Assembly (NCBI GenBank): GCA_036365515.1
Contig: CM070875.1
Span: 90,739,128-90,803,127, forward strand
Source: Torymus aiolomorphi
Lineage: Eukaryota; Arthropoda; Insecta; Hymenoptera; Torymidae
Reading direction: 5' to 3'
DNA length: 64,000 bases
Shown: one piece after another, positions 9,982-21,749 of the stretch
How positions within the stretch are numbered: position 1 is the first letter of the stretch
Layout of the letters: the number at the start of each line of letters is the position of its first letter
Notes under the pieces: generated by a model
What the model saw: the letters and a program-made list of their open reading frames with translations, nothing else
What the model was told of the DNA's origin: nothing
Databases searched by the model: none
Made by a program: the position numbers and the translations under genes

Positions 9982-11172
9982 TGTAATGGGGTGAATTTAA
10001 AAGAGGGTATTAATCCCTCTCTGGGATGCGCCAGGTGATGTACGGGCGTCTACTGCGCCCGGCTTTCGCTGTAGAAAGCTTAGGCCGCCTTCTACTAGAC
10101 CCGGCGCCGCGCTCTGCCGCTGCCGCTGACTTCGGCGCACAATTCACCGGCGGCTAGATATGCACTAGCTTTACTTACTCTCGCCGGTGTTCCCGTACAA
10201 CGCCGCTCAGGTTAACCTGAGCGACTTTCACTTACAATTTCCCCGTTGACGTTGCTCCTCTAGGAGGTGATGCCTCCGACTAGCTGCAGCTGCTGAAAAG
10301 GTAGAGGGCGGTATTCGGGGAGATAGGGAACGGTTACTCGCGAATTGACAGACTCGACACAAACGATGAAAAAGTAAAATAAAGAAGGTTTATTGATCAA
10401 AAGGAATCGCGCTAAGGGGCGCGAAGCCCCAACATCTCCTACAAAACGAACGCGCAGGCCGAGACTTACGCGGAGCCGGCCGGTCGCACGGCCGGCGTCA
10501 CCGCGCCGCGAGACGCCACAAAATGGCCGCCGCGCTCTCGCACACGAGGCCGCTTGCCTCTACGCAGGCGGCGTCGGTTAGCCGCGCAACACTTCTTACG
10601 CGTGGCCGCTCGCACGCAAAACCTACGCGGCAAAAATACAAAAGAAGCGCACACTTACTTTGGCGCTGGCCAGCGCGTCGCCCGAGGTCTGTCCCTCTCT
10701 CTCTCTCTCTCACGCTCTCGCACTCTCGCCTCCTCGCTGCGAGGCGTCGGGCCTCGTGGCTTCTCGAGCCTCGGCTGCCGCCTCTTTCTCTCTCTCCTCC
10801 TCTCACTCCTCCGCTGGTTGTGGCCCGGCCGGCGAAGGCAGCCGGAGTTGCGTCGCTGCGGGGCTGGCGGCGGATCGGAGGCGCGGAGGGCTATTCCGCA
10901 GGGCGGGATGCTGCACTCGCGGGGCACTCGGAAGCGCGGCACTCGAAAGGCGGGAGAGCACGTGCGCACCTGTTGCGCTACAGGACTAGACTGCCCATCA
11001 ATGGCCGCGGCGTCCCTTCGGAGCGCCACGGCGGCGTCTTCTTCTTCTTCTTGCTTCGCCTCCCGCGCGTCCCGCTTGGCGCGCAGCGAGCCGCTGTACG
11101 TGCAAGCGCGCGCGATTCAAACCTCGCGGCGCGGTACACACGGCTCTTTCGCCTTTATTGCCTGCACCCGTT

Positions 11173-11175
<3 letters not shown>
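9982..11175 (-). repeat. Gypsy 5' LTR (right copy)
   Basis: Begins TGTAATGGGG (one change from the other copy) and ends CCCGTTACA on the plus strand. It retains about 32 bp near 10430-10461 (CAACATCTCC...CGCGCAGG) that the left LTR has lost. Around a dozen substitutions separate the two LTRs by eye, mostly C/T. Confidence 0.92.

Positions 11176-11219
<44 letters not shown>
11176..11219. repeat. (TA)n microsatellite, right flank of gypsy insertion
   Basis: Alternating AT of about 44 bp between the LTR end and the start of the next TIR element. Confidence 0.95.
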
Positions 11220-11224
<5 letters not shown>

Positions 11225-11297
11225 TTCACAGGAAAAATCAGCGTGGAAAACGGTTGACCCCCTGCGACCGGTTATGACCGAAAAGTACAAGAACGTC

Positions 11298-12064
<767 letters not shown>

Positions 12065-12069
<5 letters not shown>

Positions 12070-12188
12070 CAATAACCCCAGGGTCCATTATTTCTTTAGT
12101 CACTTGTATAGAGTAACTGAAGAAATAAACTATAGGACCCTGTATAATCCCGGAAATAACGGTTAAAGGTCTTTATATATATATATAT
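12065..12188. repeat. Cassette C, hairpin with the shared core and no private word
   Basis: AGGGTCCATTATTTCTTTAG at 12079-12098 is mirrored by CTGAAGAAATAAACTATAGGACCCT. The core copy is 12087-12103. Closely matches the right half of cassette A. Confidence 0.65.
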
Positions 12189-12275
12189 ATATGGGTCGTT
12201 CTTGTACTTTTCGGTCATAATCGGTCGCAGGGGGTCAACCGTTTTCCACGCTGATTTTTCCTGTGAAACTACATA

Positions 12276-13013
12276 TAAAAAAGTGAGAAAGCCCCCATAT
12301 TAGCTCCCCATATCCAATATTGAGACAGCTACACTAAATATATAATTGTCTATTTGATGCTCTAAAAAAATTCAGTGGTACGATCCATGCCATAATATAT
12401 GTATGAATAATATTCAGTTTCATTAATCATGTTATCAAAAATTAAAATTATGGATTTTTCTTGATATTTCAAAAAATTGTAACTTTTTTCCCTTTGCTCT
12501 ACCAGTATTCATCAATAGTATATTACGATACGTGGGCCGAAAATTGGATTTCCGGTGCGTGCGTGGTATGACGTCCGAAGCGAAGCCGAGGGCGTCATGA
12601 CGCACACCCAGGGCATCCAATTTGCGGTCCAAGTATTGTATACTATTTTTCTTTCTCCCCGGCCGAAAGTACGTTCTGTAATTTTTAAATAATTAATAAA
12701 ATTGCCTTGTCGTCTGCTAACTGTGTTTGAGTGTTAGTTTTTCTTTCGGCCCGCTCGATAGTAATGCCTCTCTCGGCCGCTTTGGGTAGCTCGGTCGATA
12801 TTACCGACTGTTTTTTTCTTTATCCGGCGTGGAGAGCTGGTTTTTTGGGTGTCTGCTACTTTCGCTGTTGCAGAGATGGTATGATACCCGCCCGACATTT
12901 GCAAGACCGAAGCGAAGCCGAGGTTTTGCTGGTCGGGGCGGGCATCAGAAACACATTCATTAAAAAAAAGAAAGAAATAAGGTGATGAAATAAGTACATT
13001 AAAATTTGATCTA
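12276..13013. other. Unassigned sequence
   Basis: No gene recognised. The GC-richer part 12535-12920 contains two GAAGCGAAGCCGAGG motifs (near 12578 and 12909) inside CG-rich half-palindromes. Short frames on both strands show no domain. Confidence 0.4.
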
Positions 13014-13388
13014 CTAACTCTTTTTTCTCGTCACCCGTGTACTTTCCTCTGTCTATTTCGTACACCCAATGGACATTGATTCGTGTCGAACGTGCCCGTT
13101 AGTGACCGTCACCTTTTAAACGTTAACAACATACATAAGAAATGAGAAAACAATTGAAAAGGTTATGCATGACGGTCACTAATGGCACGAATCAATGTCC
13201 ATTGCGTGTACGTGTTTAACCTTCACACCGCACAAACATCTTTTCCTCAGACGCTCCCGTCTGCACGTTCACTTAATTGTTTCTACATGACTCGTAAGTA
13301 CGTGTAGAAAACAAGAGGAAAAAACAATGATCACGATCAAACAACACCACTTTTTATTTCAACTAACTCTTTTTTCTCGTCACCCGTG
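13014..13388. repeat. 26-bp direct repeats bracketing a 337-bp segment with a long hairpin
   Basis: CTAACTCTTTTTTCTCGTCACCCGTG is split here as CTAACTCTTTTTTCTCG plus TCACCCGTG, at 13014-13039 and again at 13363-13388. Between them lies the hairpin 13059-13212. The layout could be a small insertion or an unequal duplication. Confidence 0.6.
13059..13212. repeat. Foldback hairpin, about 154 bp
   Basis: The left arm from CGTACACCCAATGGACATTG to GACCGTCA pairs with the right arm ending CATTGCGTGTACG; the left arm has about 8 extra bases. Loop is AT-rich (about 13115-13165). Confidence 0.75.
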
Positions 13389-13985
13389 AGCATGAGACAG
13401 AGTGGCTCATGCGCGCGGGCGCTCAAGCGCAGCGTGTCGGGAAATTTCGGCAGCCAATCAGAGCGCGCGGTTGGTCTAAAATAGGGTGTGAAAGTTAACT
13501 TTCGGCTCGGAGATGCGGACCGAAAGTACGTACTTTCGGGTGGGGTCGTAAGAAAAAAAGCATTTTGAAGGGTTTTCGAAGAAAAATACAAAAAATTTTG
13601 TGGAATCAAAAATTTTTGGCCGCAGCCTTAATATCCTTCGATGAAGGTATACTAAGAAGCAGCCAATCAGAGACTTTCAAAAAGGGTCATAAAATAAATG
13701 CTGGCATATTCTACAGAAAAAATGCAAATTTTTTGCCAATCAATATTATATACAAAAGGTTTCAAGATTTTGAGTTAAAAAATGAATAAACTTTGATTTT
13801 AACCAAAAATTGCAAAAAAAATGAATTTTCAATCTTGCATAGCTTTCTTATTTTTACAAATATCGACCTAAAATTTGAGGAACATTTTTTTTTCATAAAA
13901 AACTAAAAGATAACGCGTTTTGAGCGATTTTAAAATTTTGAGTTGCTGACTTCACCTGAAATATCCCATATATGTATATATATAT
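13389..13985. other. Unassigned sequence with a 20-bp perfect palindrome
   Basis: CCGAAAGTACGTACTTTCGG at 13520-13539 is a perfect palindrome; a related half occurs at 12662-12673. The rest is AT-rich, without coding signal. Confidence 0.4.
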
Positions 13986-13987
13986 AT

Positions 13988-14490
13988 ACCGGGTGTCCCA
14001 TTTTAAAACCACCAGGCAAATATCTCGAAAACTAAGGGAGATGGAAAAAAACTTTTAATACAAAAGTTGTAGGGTTCAGAGGGGCCCAACTGATCGTGAC
14101 CTTGGTTATAACCTCGAGGTCAATGATCAAGGTCATTTGAAGGTCAAATCGATTTTTTCAAATGGGAACCCCCACTTTTAACCTCGTAAATGGAAAGAGC
14201 GGAAAATTTTACGTTCAGATATGTCCTTGAGTCAAGGTCATGGTCATGGTCATGGTCATGTTTAAAATCAAAATCAACACGCATCCAAACATTCCCATAA
14301 TTACGCATACGAGTGTTAAATACAGAAGTTGTACTGTTTGGAGGGGTCCAACTGATCGTGACCTTGACCATGAACTTGAGGTCAAGGATGATGTCGTTTG
14401 AAGGTTGAATCGATTTTTTCAAATGGGAACCCCTATTTTTGACCTCGTAAATGGAAAGAGCGGAAAATTTTACTATTTTTACTATTATCA
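13988..14490. repeat. Left inverted arm of mariner-like element
   Basis: Two direct modules at about 14085-14215 and 14345-14480 share CTGATCGTGACC and GTAAATGGAAAGAGCGGAAA. A GGTCATGGTCATGG run lies at about 14236-14262. Shadow frames on the minus strand here are repeat-derived. Confidence 0.85.
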
Positions 14491-14754
14491 ATATTTACCA
14501 GGGTTAACCACTTATATCAAATAATAACAAAAGTTAATAAGTGTTGACCACCTGTATCCAATAGTGACCGGTAGTATTCAGCATTGATCGGTAATAGTCA
14601 ATAATTATTACTGTTTACATCAAATTGTTTTCGAATTGAGCACACTTATATTGGCACAGAAAATTAAACTTTTTCGTTTTAAAATATTGTATAGTATAAT
14701 AACATATAATTTCTTTTGTGGTGTGTTTTGATAAATAATTGCATTTACAACTAA

Positions 14755-15795
14755 AAAAGAATACCTGACTATTCTGCTAATGAAATAGTTGACATTCTTC
14801 TTATTTTAGGAGAATTGTATCGTGCTCGGTTCCCTCAACGACAACATCCTGATCATACGGTAATACGTGACATTGAACTGTGCTGTCGACAAGGAAACTT
14901 CGTTCGAAGAAGGAGGACACTGAATGAACACGATTATGAAAATAATCCTCGCTTTCTTGCTGTTCTAGCCATGGTACATTTAAATGTTCATGTCAGTTTA
15001 CGCGAAATCGAGTTAATAATGGGTATTCCAAGATCTACGGCCAGTAGATATTTACGATATGCGCGTTACCATCCTTACCACATTACTCTAAATCAAGCTT
15101 TAACTGTGGAAGATCGACGGAGAATAACATTTTGCCAATGGGCAACACAACAAATTACTGATGATGAAAATTTCTTTAACAATGTTCTTTTTAGCGACGA
15201 GGCTACATTTCAGAGTACTGGTATGTTGAATCGCCATAATTGCCAGTACTGGTCTCCTGTTAATTCTCATTGGATGCGAGAAGTTGATCATCAGCATCGC
15301 TGGAATGTAACGGTATGGTGTGGTATTATTAACGGATGTCTGATTGGACCTTATTTTTTTGAAGGTCACGTAACTCAACATACTTATTTACAGTTGCTGA
15401 GAGACGAGCTGCCACTCTTTCTAGAAAACGTTGATCTCCATACAAGGGCCAGAATGTGGCTACAACAAGATGGTGCTCCTCCACATTATGCCAGAATTAT
15501 CAGAGATTTTCTTAATGAAAGGTTTAACGGTCGATGGATTGGTAGAGGAGGTCCCGTAGCATGGCCACCAAGATCTCCAGATCTGACATCTCCAGATTTT
15601 TATTTATGGGGCTTCCTAAAAAATACAGTCTACCGCAACAGGCCAACTACAAGAGATGACATGATTCAAAGGATTACACAAATCTGCTTCAGTATTCCAC
15701 GTCAAGTATTATTAAATACTGTTAGAAACTTTAAAAGGAGAATAGAATGTTATCAACAAGTAAATGGTGCAACTTATGAGCATCTTCTTCAGTAA
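14755..15795 (+). CDS. DD41D mariner-like transposase, start codon unclear
   Basis: Cut-and-paste transposase. The frame is open from 14755 with no ATG before the HTH; TTG 14815 is not credible as a start, and the N-terminal sequence YSANEIVDILLILGE at 14770 belongs to the protein, followed by LYRARFPQRQHPD with probably some residues missing between. HTH region: SLREIELIMGIPRSTASRYL. Catalytic residues, counting from 14815: Asp128 in FSDEATF, Asp219 in WLQQDGAPPH, Asp261 in SPDLTSPDFYLWG (41 residues between the last two; Asp256 is 36 away). NRHNCQYWSP and WIGRGGPVAWPPRSPD are typical of this insect group. No internal stop. It may be spliced at the N-terminus or a recently lost copy. Confidence 0.88.
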   Translation, partial: KRIPDYSANEIVDILLILGELYRARFPQRQHPDHTVIRDIELCCRQGNFVRRRRTLNEHDYENNPRFLAVLAMVHLNVHVSLREIELIMGIPRSTASRYLRYARYHPYHITLNQALTVEDRRRITFCQWATQQITDDENFFNNVLFSDEATFQSTGMLNRHNCQYWSPVNSHWMREVDHQHRWNVTVWCGIINGCLIGPYFFEGHVTQHTYLQLLRDELPLFLENVDLHTRARMWLQQDGAPPHYARIIRDFLNERFNGRWIGRGGPVAWPPRSPDLTSPDFYLWGFLKNTVYRNRPTTRDDMIQRITQICFSIPRQVLLNTVRNFKRRIECYQQVNGATYEHLLQ

Positions 15796-15865
15796 ATGGT
15801 GACCGAAATACTTGGATCCTATGACTAAATACACATGAACGTGGAATTTTCCAATGAATTTTTAG

Positions 15866-16045
15866 CTGGCCTGATCATCCCCGACCTTCCCTTAACTGGC
15901 CGGGTCATCTCCGACCTTGCCTTAACTTACCGGGTCATCCCCGACCTTGCCTTAACTGGCCGGGTCATCTCCGACCTTGCCTTAACTGGCCGGGTAATCC
16001 CCGACCTTACCTTAGGTGACCGGGTCATTTCCGACTTTGCTCTTC
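15866..16045. repeat. 30-bp minisatellite, six copies, just 3' of the transposase
   Basis: Unit CTGGCCGGGTCATCTCCGAC plus CTTGCCTTAA, copies at 15866, 15896, 15926, 15956, 15986 and 16016, the last two degenerate. A frame through it encodes a 10-residue repeat (LTGRVISDLA) but has no family similarity. Confidence 0.88.
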
Positions 16046-16084
16046 ACTGCACGGGAACTGACCATAACTTTTACCATGACCTTG

Positions 16085-16579
16085 ACCCAAGGACATATCA
16101 GAATTTTTCGGTTTTTCTATTTACGAGGTCAAAAGTGAGGGTTGCCGTTAAACAAAATTGATTCAACCTTCAAACGACATCATCCTTGACCTCAAGTTCA
16201 TGGTCAAGGTCACGATCAGTTGGACCCCTCCAAACAGTACAACTTCTGTATTTAACACTCGTATGCGTAATTATGGGAATGTTTGGATGCGTGTTGATTT
16301 TGATTTTAAACATGACCATGACCATGACCATGACCTTGACTCAAGGACATATCTGAACGTAAAATTTTCCGCTCTTTCCATTTACGAGGTTAAAAGTGGG
16401 GGTTCCCATTTGAAAAAATCGATTTGACCTTCAAATGAACTTGATCATTGACCTCAAGGTCATAACCAAGGTCACGATCAGTTGGGCCCCTCTGAATCCT
16501 ACAACTTTTGTATTAAAAGTTTTTTCCATCTCCCTTAGTTTTCGAGATATTTGCCTGGTGGTTTTAAAATGGGACACCC

Positions 16580-16582
<3 letters not shown>
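16085..16582. repeat. Right inverted arm of mariner-like element
   Basis: Reverse complement of 13988-14490 with few differences, including the (ATGACC)n tract and both modules. Confidence 0.85.

Positions 16583-16627
<45 letters not shown>
16583..16627. repeat. (TA)n microsatellite
   Basis: About 44 bp of TA between the mariner end and the Helitron-type terminus. Confidence 0.95.
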
Positions 16628-16628
<1 letters not shown>

Positions 16629-16672
16629 TAGGGGGTAACCACCCCTGTTCGCTCCGCTTTCCAACCTCCCAT
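16628..16672 (-). mobile_element. Helitron-type 3' terminus, minus orientation
   Basis: On the minus strand: GTTGGAAAGCGGAGCGAAC, then GGGGTGGTTACCCCC (hairpin), then CTAG and the target T of a TA run. Matches the terminus at 44830-44871 in layout and sequence. The element body would lie to the right; its 5' end was not found. Confidence 0.55.
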
Positions 16673-16951
16673 TAATAAGTTGGTGAACTATTTATTTATT
16701 AGTTTTTATTCTATGACTAAAGAAGTAGTTTAAACTAGAGTATTACATAACCAATTTTCAACAATATTTAAGTTTTTTTTTAACTTCTGACGGTCATATT
16801 GGATCTGCTATTTTAAATTTCGAATGTCTTATAGTAATTTTATACAAATTTTAAGCAAAATCTAAGCTTCCTTCGAACTTTTGACAGCCCTTTTTAATTT
16901 CGGAAGTCTGATAGCAAGATCGTGATTAGAGACATCGAAAAACTCTGCATA

Positions 16952-18886
16952 AGGTAAAAGTACCCATTATGAAACATCGCTCAAATAGTGACCCCTTCAT
17001 GGAACAGTTTGAAAGAAATATAGTAAAATAAAGTCTATTAATGATACAGATAAACAATATCAAAATTGTATCTGAATAGTGAAGGTTTATTATGTAATAT
17101 GCAGAGATTCACATTTCTACATGATAATTATAATTTTAAAAAAATATATGACTACGTGTATTCTGAGATCGACTCAAATCTGTGGCTTTTGAAGTCAATG
17201 GTGCTGGTTTCATACGTTTTATTTTATTAACTGTAACTGTGCACTCCAACACTTTTCAAATATCAATATTTTTATAATATGCAGTTTTTTACTCATAGAT
17301 TAAAGTTTTACAGTAGTTTTTCTGCAATAGTAAAGATTTTCAATAAATATTTTAGTGTTCAATAATTGCCGCATACCAACGAGCGTAGTCCGAGTTTATG
17401 GAACAGCCAAAGGTGGCGTTCCAAGTTCGGGGACCTCTGTCTCTAAGCATGTCCCCTTTATGGAGCGCGTTTTCACTCAACAGTTTTAAAGTTATTTATT
17501 ATTTAACATTATCTTGAGACGTACGTGAACAATCATTTGAGTTTCTTCCATCATTTTACTAATAAGTAAGTATATATTTGTTTGTAAAATTCTGATTGTG
17601 AAACACAAATAACAAACCTAACCTATAAATTTGATAAAACATCAGTTTGTAAGTTACATTCCTTTAGAAATTTGTTTTTTATTTTTTACAGATTTTATGA
17701 AACTCAAGAAAAATGACAGCGGAGAAAAAAAATAAAGGCACAACATAAGACAAATAAAATGAGACTACGGAAGATATTAAAGAGATGTTAAAAAAGAATG
17801 CTTAGCACAACAAAGTTATTCGCAAGAAAGTTCAACCATACAAAAGGAAACTAAAAATCAAAAGGAGACTGTATTTTGCATTACAATTGCAAAGAAGCTT
17901 TCAATGCAGTTAATGCTGCACTGCAAATTGCAGCTAAATTGAATGTCCCAGCCACATCTCTCCCCAGAGCTGTAAAGATACACAAGAATCTCCTTCAAGA
18001 CCTGGCTCGTCTAAAGTTTTATCACCTCATAATTGCATGCTAAATGAAGACTGGTTACTCGATAACTGAAGATTTTACAACAGAAAATTTGATTGAGAAA
18101 CTAAGTCAATGGGGTTCGTACAATCTAATTGAAAATTATTCATGTAACTATATTAACATTTTTCTTATTTTAATCATGTTGAATTTTTTTAGGAGTTTTT
18201 TCTCCATCTGCAATATAGTATACAATGATCAAACACAAGAATCTATCAGTCGAACAGTCAATAATGAGATTTGTCAAGAAATGTAATGACTTCTGGAAAA
18301 ATAAATCTTCACTCGAGTAATCTTGAAAATAACTTAAAAAATAATACGATGGAAGAAGAGACTATGCTCGAAATGAAAATAGTGTAGCAAATAATAAATC
18401 CAAATCAAAAAATAATTAATTGTAATTTCAGATATTTAAAAATAAGTATTAAGTATTCTAAGTTTCATACAATTATTGTGTTAATTTGATACGTTTAAAA
18501 TTGTATTTTGTATTCATGTTTTTTAATAGAAAAATTATAAAAAATTTAAAATTATCATTTGTATATCATAAGCCACTTATTCTAAGTAAAATAGTACATA
18601 AGTTATTGAATTAAAACTGATTTCTATCCTGTTCCAAAATGGGAACATCGATTATGGAACGGGGGGACAATCTGTAAAAATGTCGTTCCATAATACGTAC
18701 TTGATGACGGTTTGGTTTTTAATTGTAATAATTACAATTTGCTTTTTTAAGGTCTTATTTTAATCTTTGATCTTTACCCTATCGATTGATATCCAAAAAT
18801 TGTAAATATCACTCCTTTACAATAGTTTTAATCTCAATCCAAACTCTAAACTAGCAAAAACTGTTCCATAAAGGGTACTTTTACCT
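16952..18886 (+). mobile_element. TA-flanked DNA transposon, perhaps pogo-like, decayed
   Basis: Ends AGGTAAAAGTACCC... and ...GGGTACTTTTACCT are inverted (about 23 bp with one or two mismatches) and flanked by TA (16950-16951, 18887-18888). Joining the flanks restores the satellite unit CTCTG-ATA-CAAATTTT. Inside at 17890-18010 a frame reads KEAFNAVNAALQIAAKLNVPATSLPRAV, reminiscent of the helix-turn-helix of pogo/CENP-B transposases, then stops. The frame at 18044-18286 shows no domain. Confidence 0.7.
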
Positions 18887-21749
18887 TACAAATTTTCAGC
18901 AAAATCTAAACTTTTTCCGAACTTTCAATCGCCATATTGGATCTACCATTTCGAATTTTGAAAGTCTGATAGTAAGAGAGTGATGCGTGTCGTGGAAATT
19001 TTAGTATACAAATTTTAAGCAAAATTTAAGCTTCCTTTGAACTTGATACCACCATTTTGAATTTCGAAAGTCTGATAGCAAGAACGTGAACAGCGACCTC
19101 GAAAATCCATGTGTTACAATTTTGAGCTAAATCTAAGCTTTTTTCGCACTTTCAACCGCCATGTTGGATCAGCCATTTTGAATATCAAGAGTCTCATAGC
19201 AAAATCGTAATCAGCGTCTTCGAAATCTCGGAATTCCAATCTTGAGAAAAACCTAATCTTTTTTCGAATTTTTAAACTCCGTAATGGATCCGCCATTAAG
19301 AATATTGAAAGTCATAGCAAAATCGTGATCAGCGACCATGAAAATTCCTGTATACAAACTTTAAACAAAATCTAAACTTCCTTAGAAAATTTTTTGGCAG
19401 CCATATTGGATCCACCATTTCGTATTTCGAAAGTCTAATAGGAAAACTTGATCAGCGACCTCGAATATCTCTGTATACCAAAATTAAACAAAAGCTAAGC
19501 TTTTTTCGAATTTGTAACCACCATATTGGATCCGCCATTTTGATTTTTGAAAGTATAATAGCAAAATCTTGATCAGCGACCTCGAAACCGCCTGCATACC
19601 AATTTTCAGCCAACTCTAAGCACTTTTACAACTTTCAATCGCCATATTGGATGCGCCATTTTGCATTTCAAAAGTCTCATAGAAAAACTTGATCAACAAC
19701 AACGAAAATCCCTGTATACCAAATTTAATCAAAATCTAATCTCTTTTCGAATTTGTTACCGCCATTGTGAATTTCGGAACTCTGATAACAAGATCTTGAT
19801 CAGCCACCTCGAAATCGCCTGTATACCGATTTAACCAAATCTAAGCTTTCTCCGAAATTTTAACCGCCATATTGTATCCACCAGTTTTTTTTTGGATGTT
19901 TCAATAGCAAAATCTTGATCAGGGACGTTGAATATCCCTGTATACCAATTTTCAGCAAAATCTAAACTTTTTCCGAACTTTTAAGCATCAAAATGGATTC
20001 GTCATTTTTAATTTAGAAAGTCTTGTAGCATAATCGCGATCAGCGACTTCGAAACCTCTGTATTTCAATTTTGAGAAAAGCCTAAGCTTTTTTTGCACTT
20101 CCAACCGCCATATTGGATCAGCCATTTTGAATTTTGGAAGTATAATAGCAAAATTTTTATCATCCACTTCGAAACATCTGAATTCCAATTTTGAGAAAAA
20201 CCAAAGCTTTTTTCGAATTTCCAAACACCATATTGGATCCACCATTAAGAATTTTGAAAGTCAGATAGCAAAATCGTGATCAGCGACCTTGAAAACTTCC
20301 ATATACAAACCTTAAGCCAAATCTAAGCTCTTTTCGAATTTTTTACCGCCATTTTGAATTTCCGAAGACTCGTAGCAAGATCGTAATCACCGACCTCGAA
20401 ATCGCCTGTATACCGATTCTGAACAAAATCTAAGCTTTCTCCGAAATTTTAACTGCCATATTGAATCCACCATTTTGATTTTCGATAGTCCAATAGAAAA
20501 ATCGTTATCAGCGACATCGAAAACTCCAATATACAAACTTTAAGCAAAATCTAAGCTTCCTTCGAAATTTTTTTGTAACCATATTGCATCCGCCATTTTG
20601 TATTTCGAAAGTCTAATAGAAAAACTTGATCACCGACCTTGAATAGCCCTGTTTACCAATTTTCAGCATAATCAAAGCTTTTTGCGAACTTTCATCCGCC
20701 ATATTGGATCAGCCATGTTGAATTTCGGAAGTCTAATAGAAAAAATTGATCAGCAACCTCGAAAACCCCTGAATACCAAAGTTAAACAAAAGCTAAGCTT
20801 TTTTCGAATTTGTAACCGTCATATTGGATCCGCCATTCTGAATTTCGGAAGTCTGATAACAAGATCGTGATCAGCCAGCTCGAAACCGCCTGTATACGGA
20901 TTTTGAACCAAATCTAAGCTTTCTCCCCCATATTGGATCCATCATTTTGATTTTCGATAGTCCAACAAAAAATCTGGGTGAGCGACGTTGAATATCCCAG
21001 TATACATATTTTCAATAAAATCTAAGCTTTTTCAGAACTTTTAACAGTCGAATTGGATCCGCCATTTTGAATTTAGAATGTTTTATAGCAAAATCGTGAT
21101 CAACCACTTCGAAATCTCTGTATTCCAATTTTGAGAGAAACCTAAACTTTTTGTGAAGTTTTAAGAACCATATTGGATCCGCCATTAAGAATTTGGATGT
21201 CTGATAGTAACATTGTGATCAGCAACTCGACAACTCCGGTATACAAACTTTAAGCAAAATCTAAGCTTCCTTCGAAAATTTTTGACAGCCATATTCGATC
21301 CGATATTTTGTATTTCGAAAGTGTAATAGGCTTTTTCGAATTTGTAACAGCCTTATTAGATGCGCCATTTTGATTTCAAAAGTATAATAGCAAAACCTAA
21401 TCAGTGACCTCGAAACCCCCTACATACAATTTTCAGTCAACTCTAAGCACTTTTACGACTTTCAATCGCCATGTTGTATGCGCTGTTTTGATTTTCGATA
21501 GTCCAATAGCAAAATCTGGATCAGCGACGTTGAATATCCCAATTTACTATTTTCAGTATAATCTAAGCTTTTTGCGAAATTTTAACCGTTAAATTGAATC
21601 CGCCATTTTGAATTTGGAAAGTCTTGTAGCAAAATCGTGATCAGCGACTTCGAAAACTATGTATTCCAATTTTTAGAATAACCTAAGCGTTTTTTGAATT
21701 TTTAACCACCATATTGAGCCCGCCATTAAAAATTTTGAAAGTATGATAA

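Larger units (their letters stand above)
2264..11175 (-). mobile_element. Ty3/gypsy-type LTR retrotransposon, nearly complete
   Basis: Two long LTRs (1,165 and 1,194 bp) flank gag, protease-RT, RNase H-integrase and integrase C-terminal frames, all on the minus strand, in the gypsy order (RT-RH-IN). A tRNA primer site lies next to the right-hand LTR (the 5' LTR) and a polypurine tract next to the left-hand LTR (the 3' LTR). No env-like frame is present. The LTRs look about 99 percent alike by eye apart from one 32-bp gap, so insertion is fairly recent, yet pol has one frameshift and one stop. Both sides are (TA)n, so the target duplication cannot be read exactly. Confidence 0.93.
13988..16582 (+). 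mobile_element. Mariner-like (DD41D-spaced) DNA transposon with long inverted arms
   Basis: Ends ACCGGGTGTCCC (13988) and GGGACACCCGGT (16582) flanked by TA on both sides, as expected for the Tc1/mariner superfamily. The inverted arms are about 0.5 kb (13988 to about 14490; about 16085 to 16582), far longer than the roughly 30 bp usual for mariner. Each arm holds two direct copies of a 150-bp module (CTGATCGTGACC...GGAAAGAGCGG) and a (GGTCAT)n tract. A transposase frame lies between, then a 30-bp minisatellite. Confidence 0.88.

Noticed and set aside
13059..13212. Hairpin considered as a microRNA precursor
   Set aside because: Arm length, the 8-bp bulge and repeat-like context fit a foldback repeat better; no expression evidence.
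14144..14491. Frames in the mariner arms (also 16158-16427) encoding the same peptide
   Set aside because: The peptide identity comes from the inverted arms; reads through TIR sequence.
15835..16161. 108-codon frame with a 10-residue repeat
   Set aside because: It is the 30-bp minisatellite read in a frame divisible by three; no start context or relatives.
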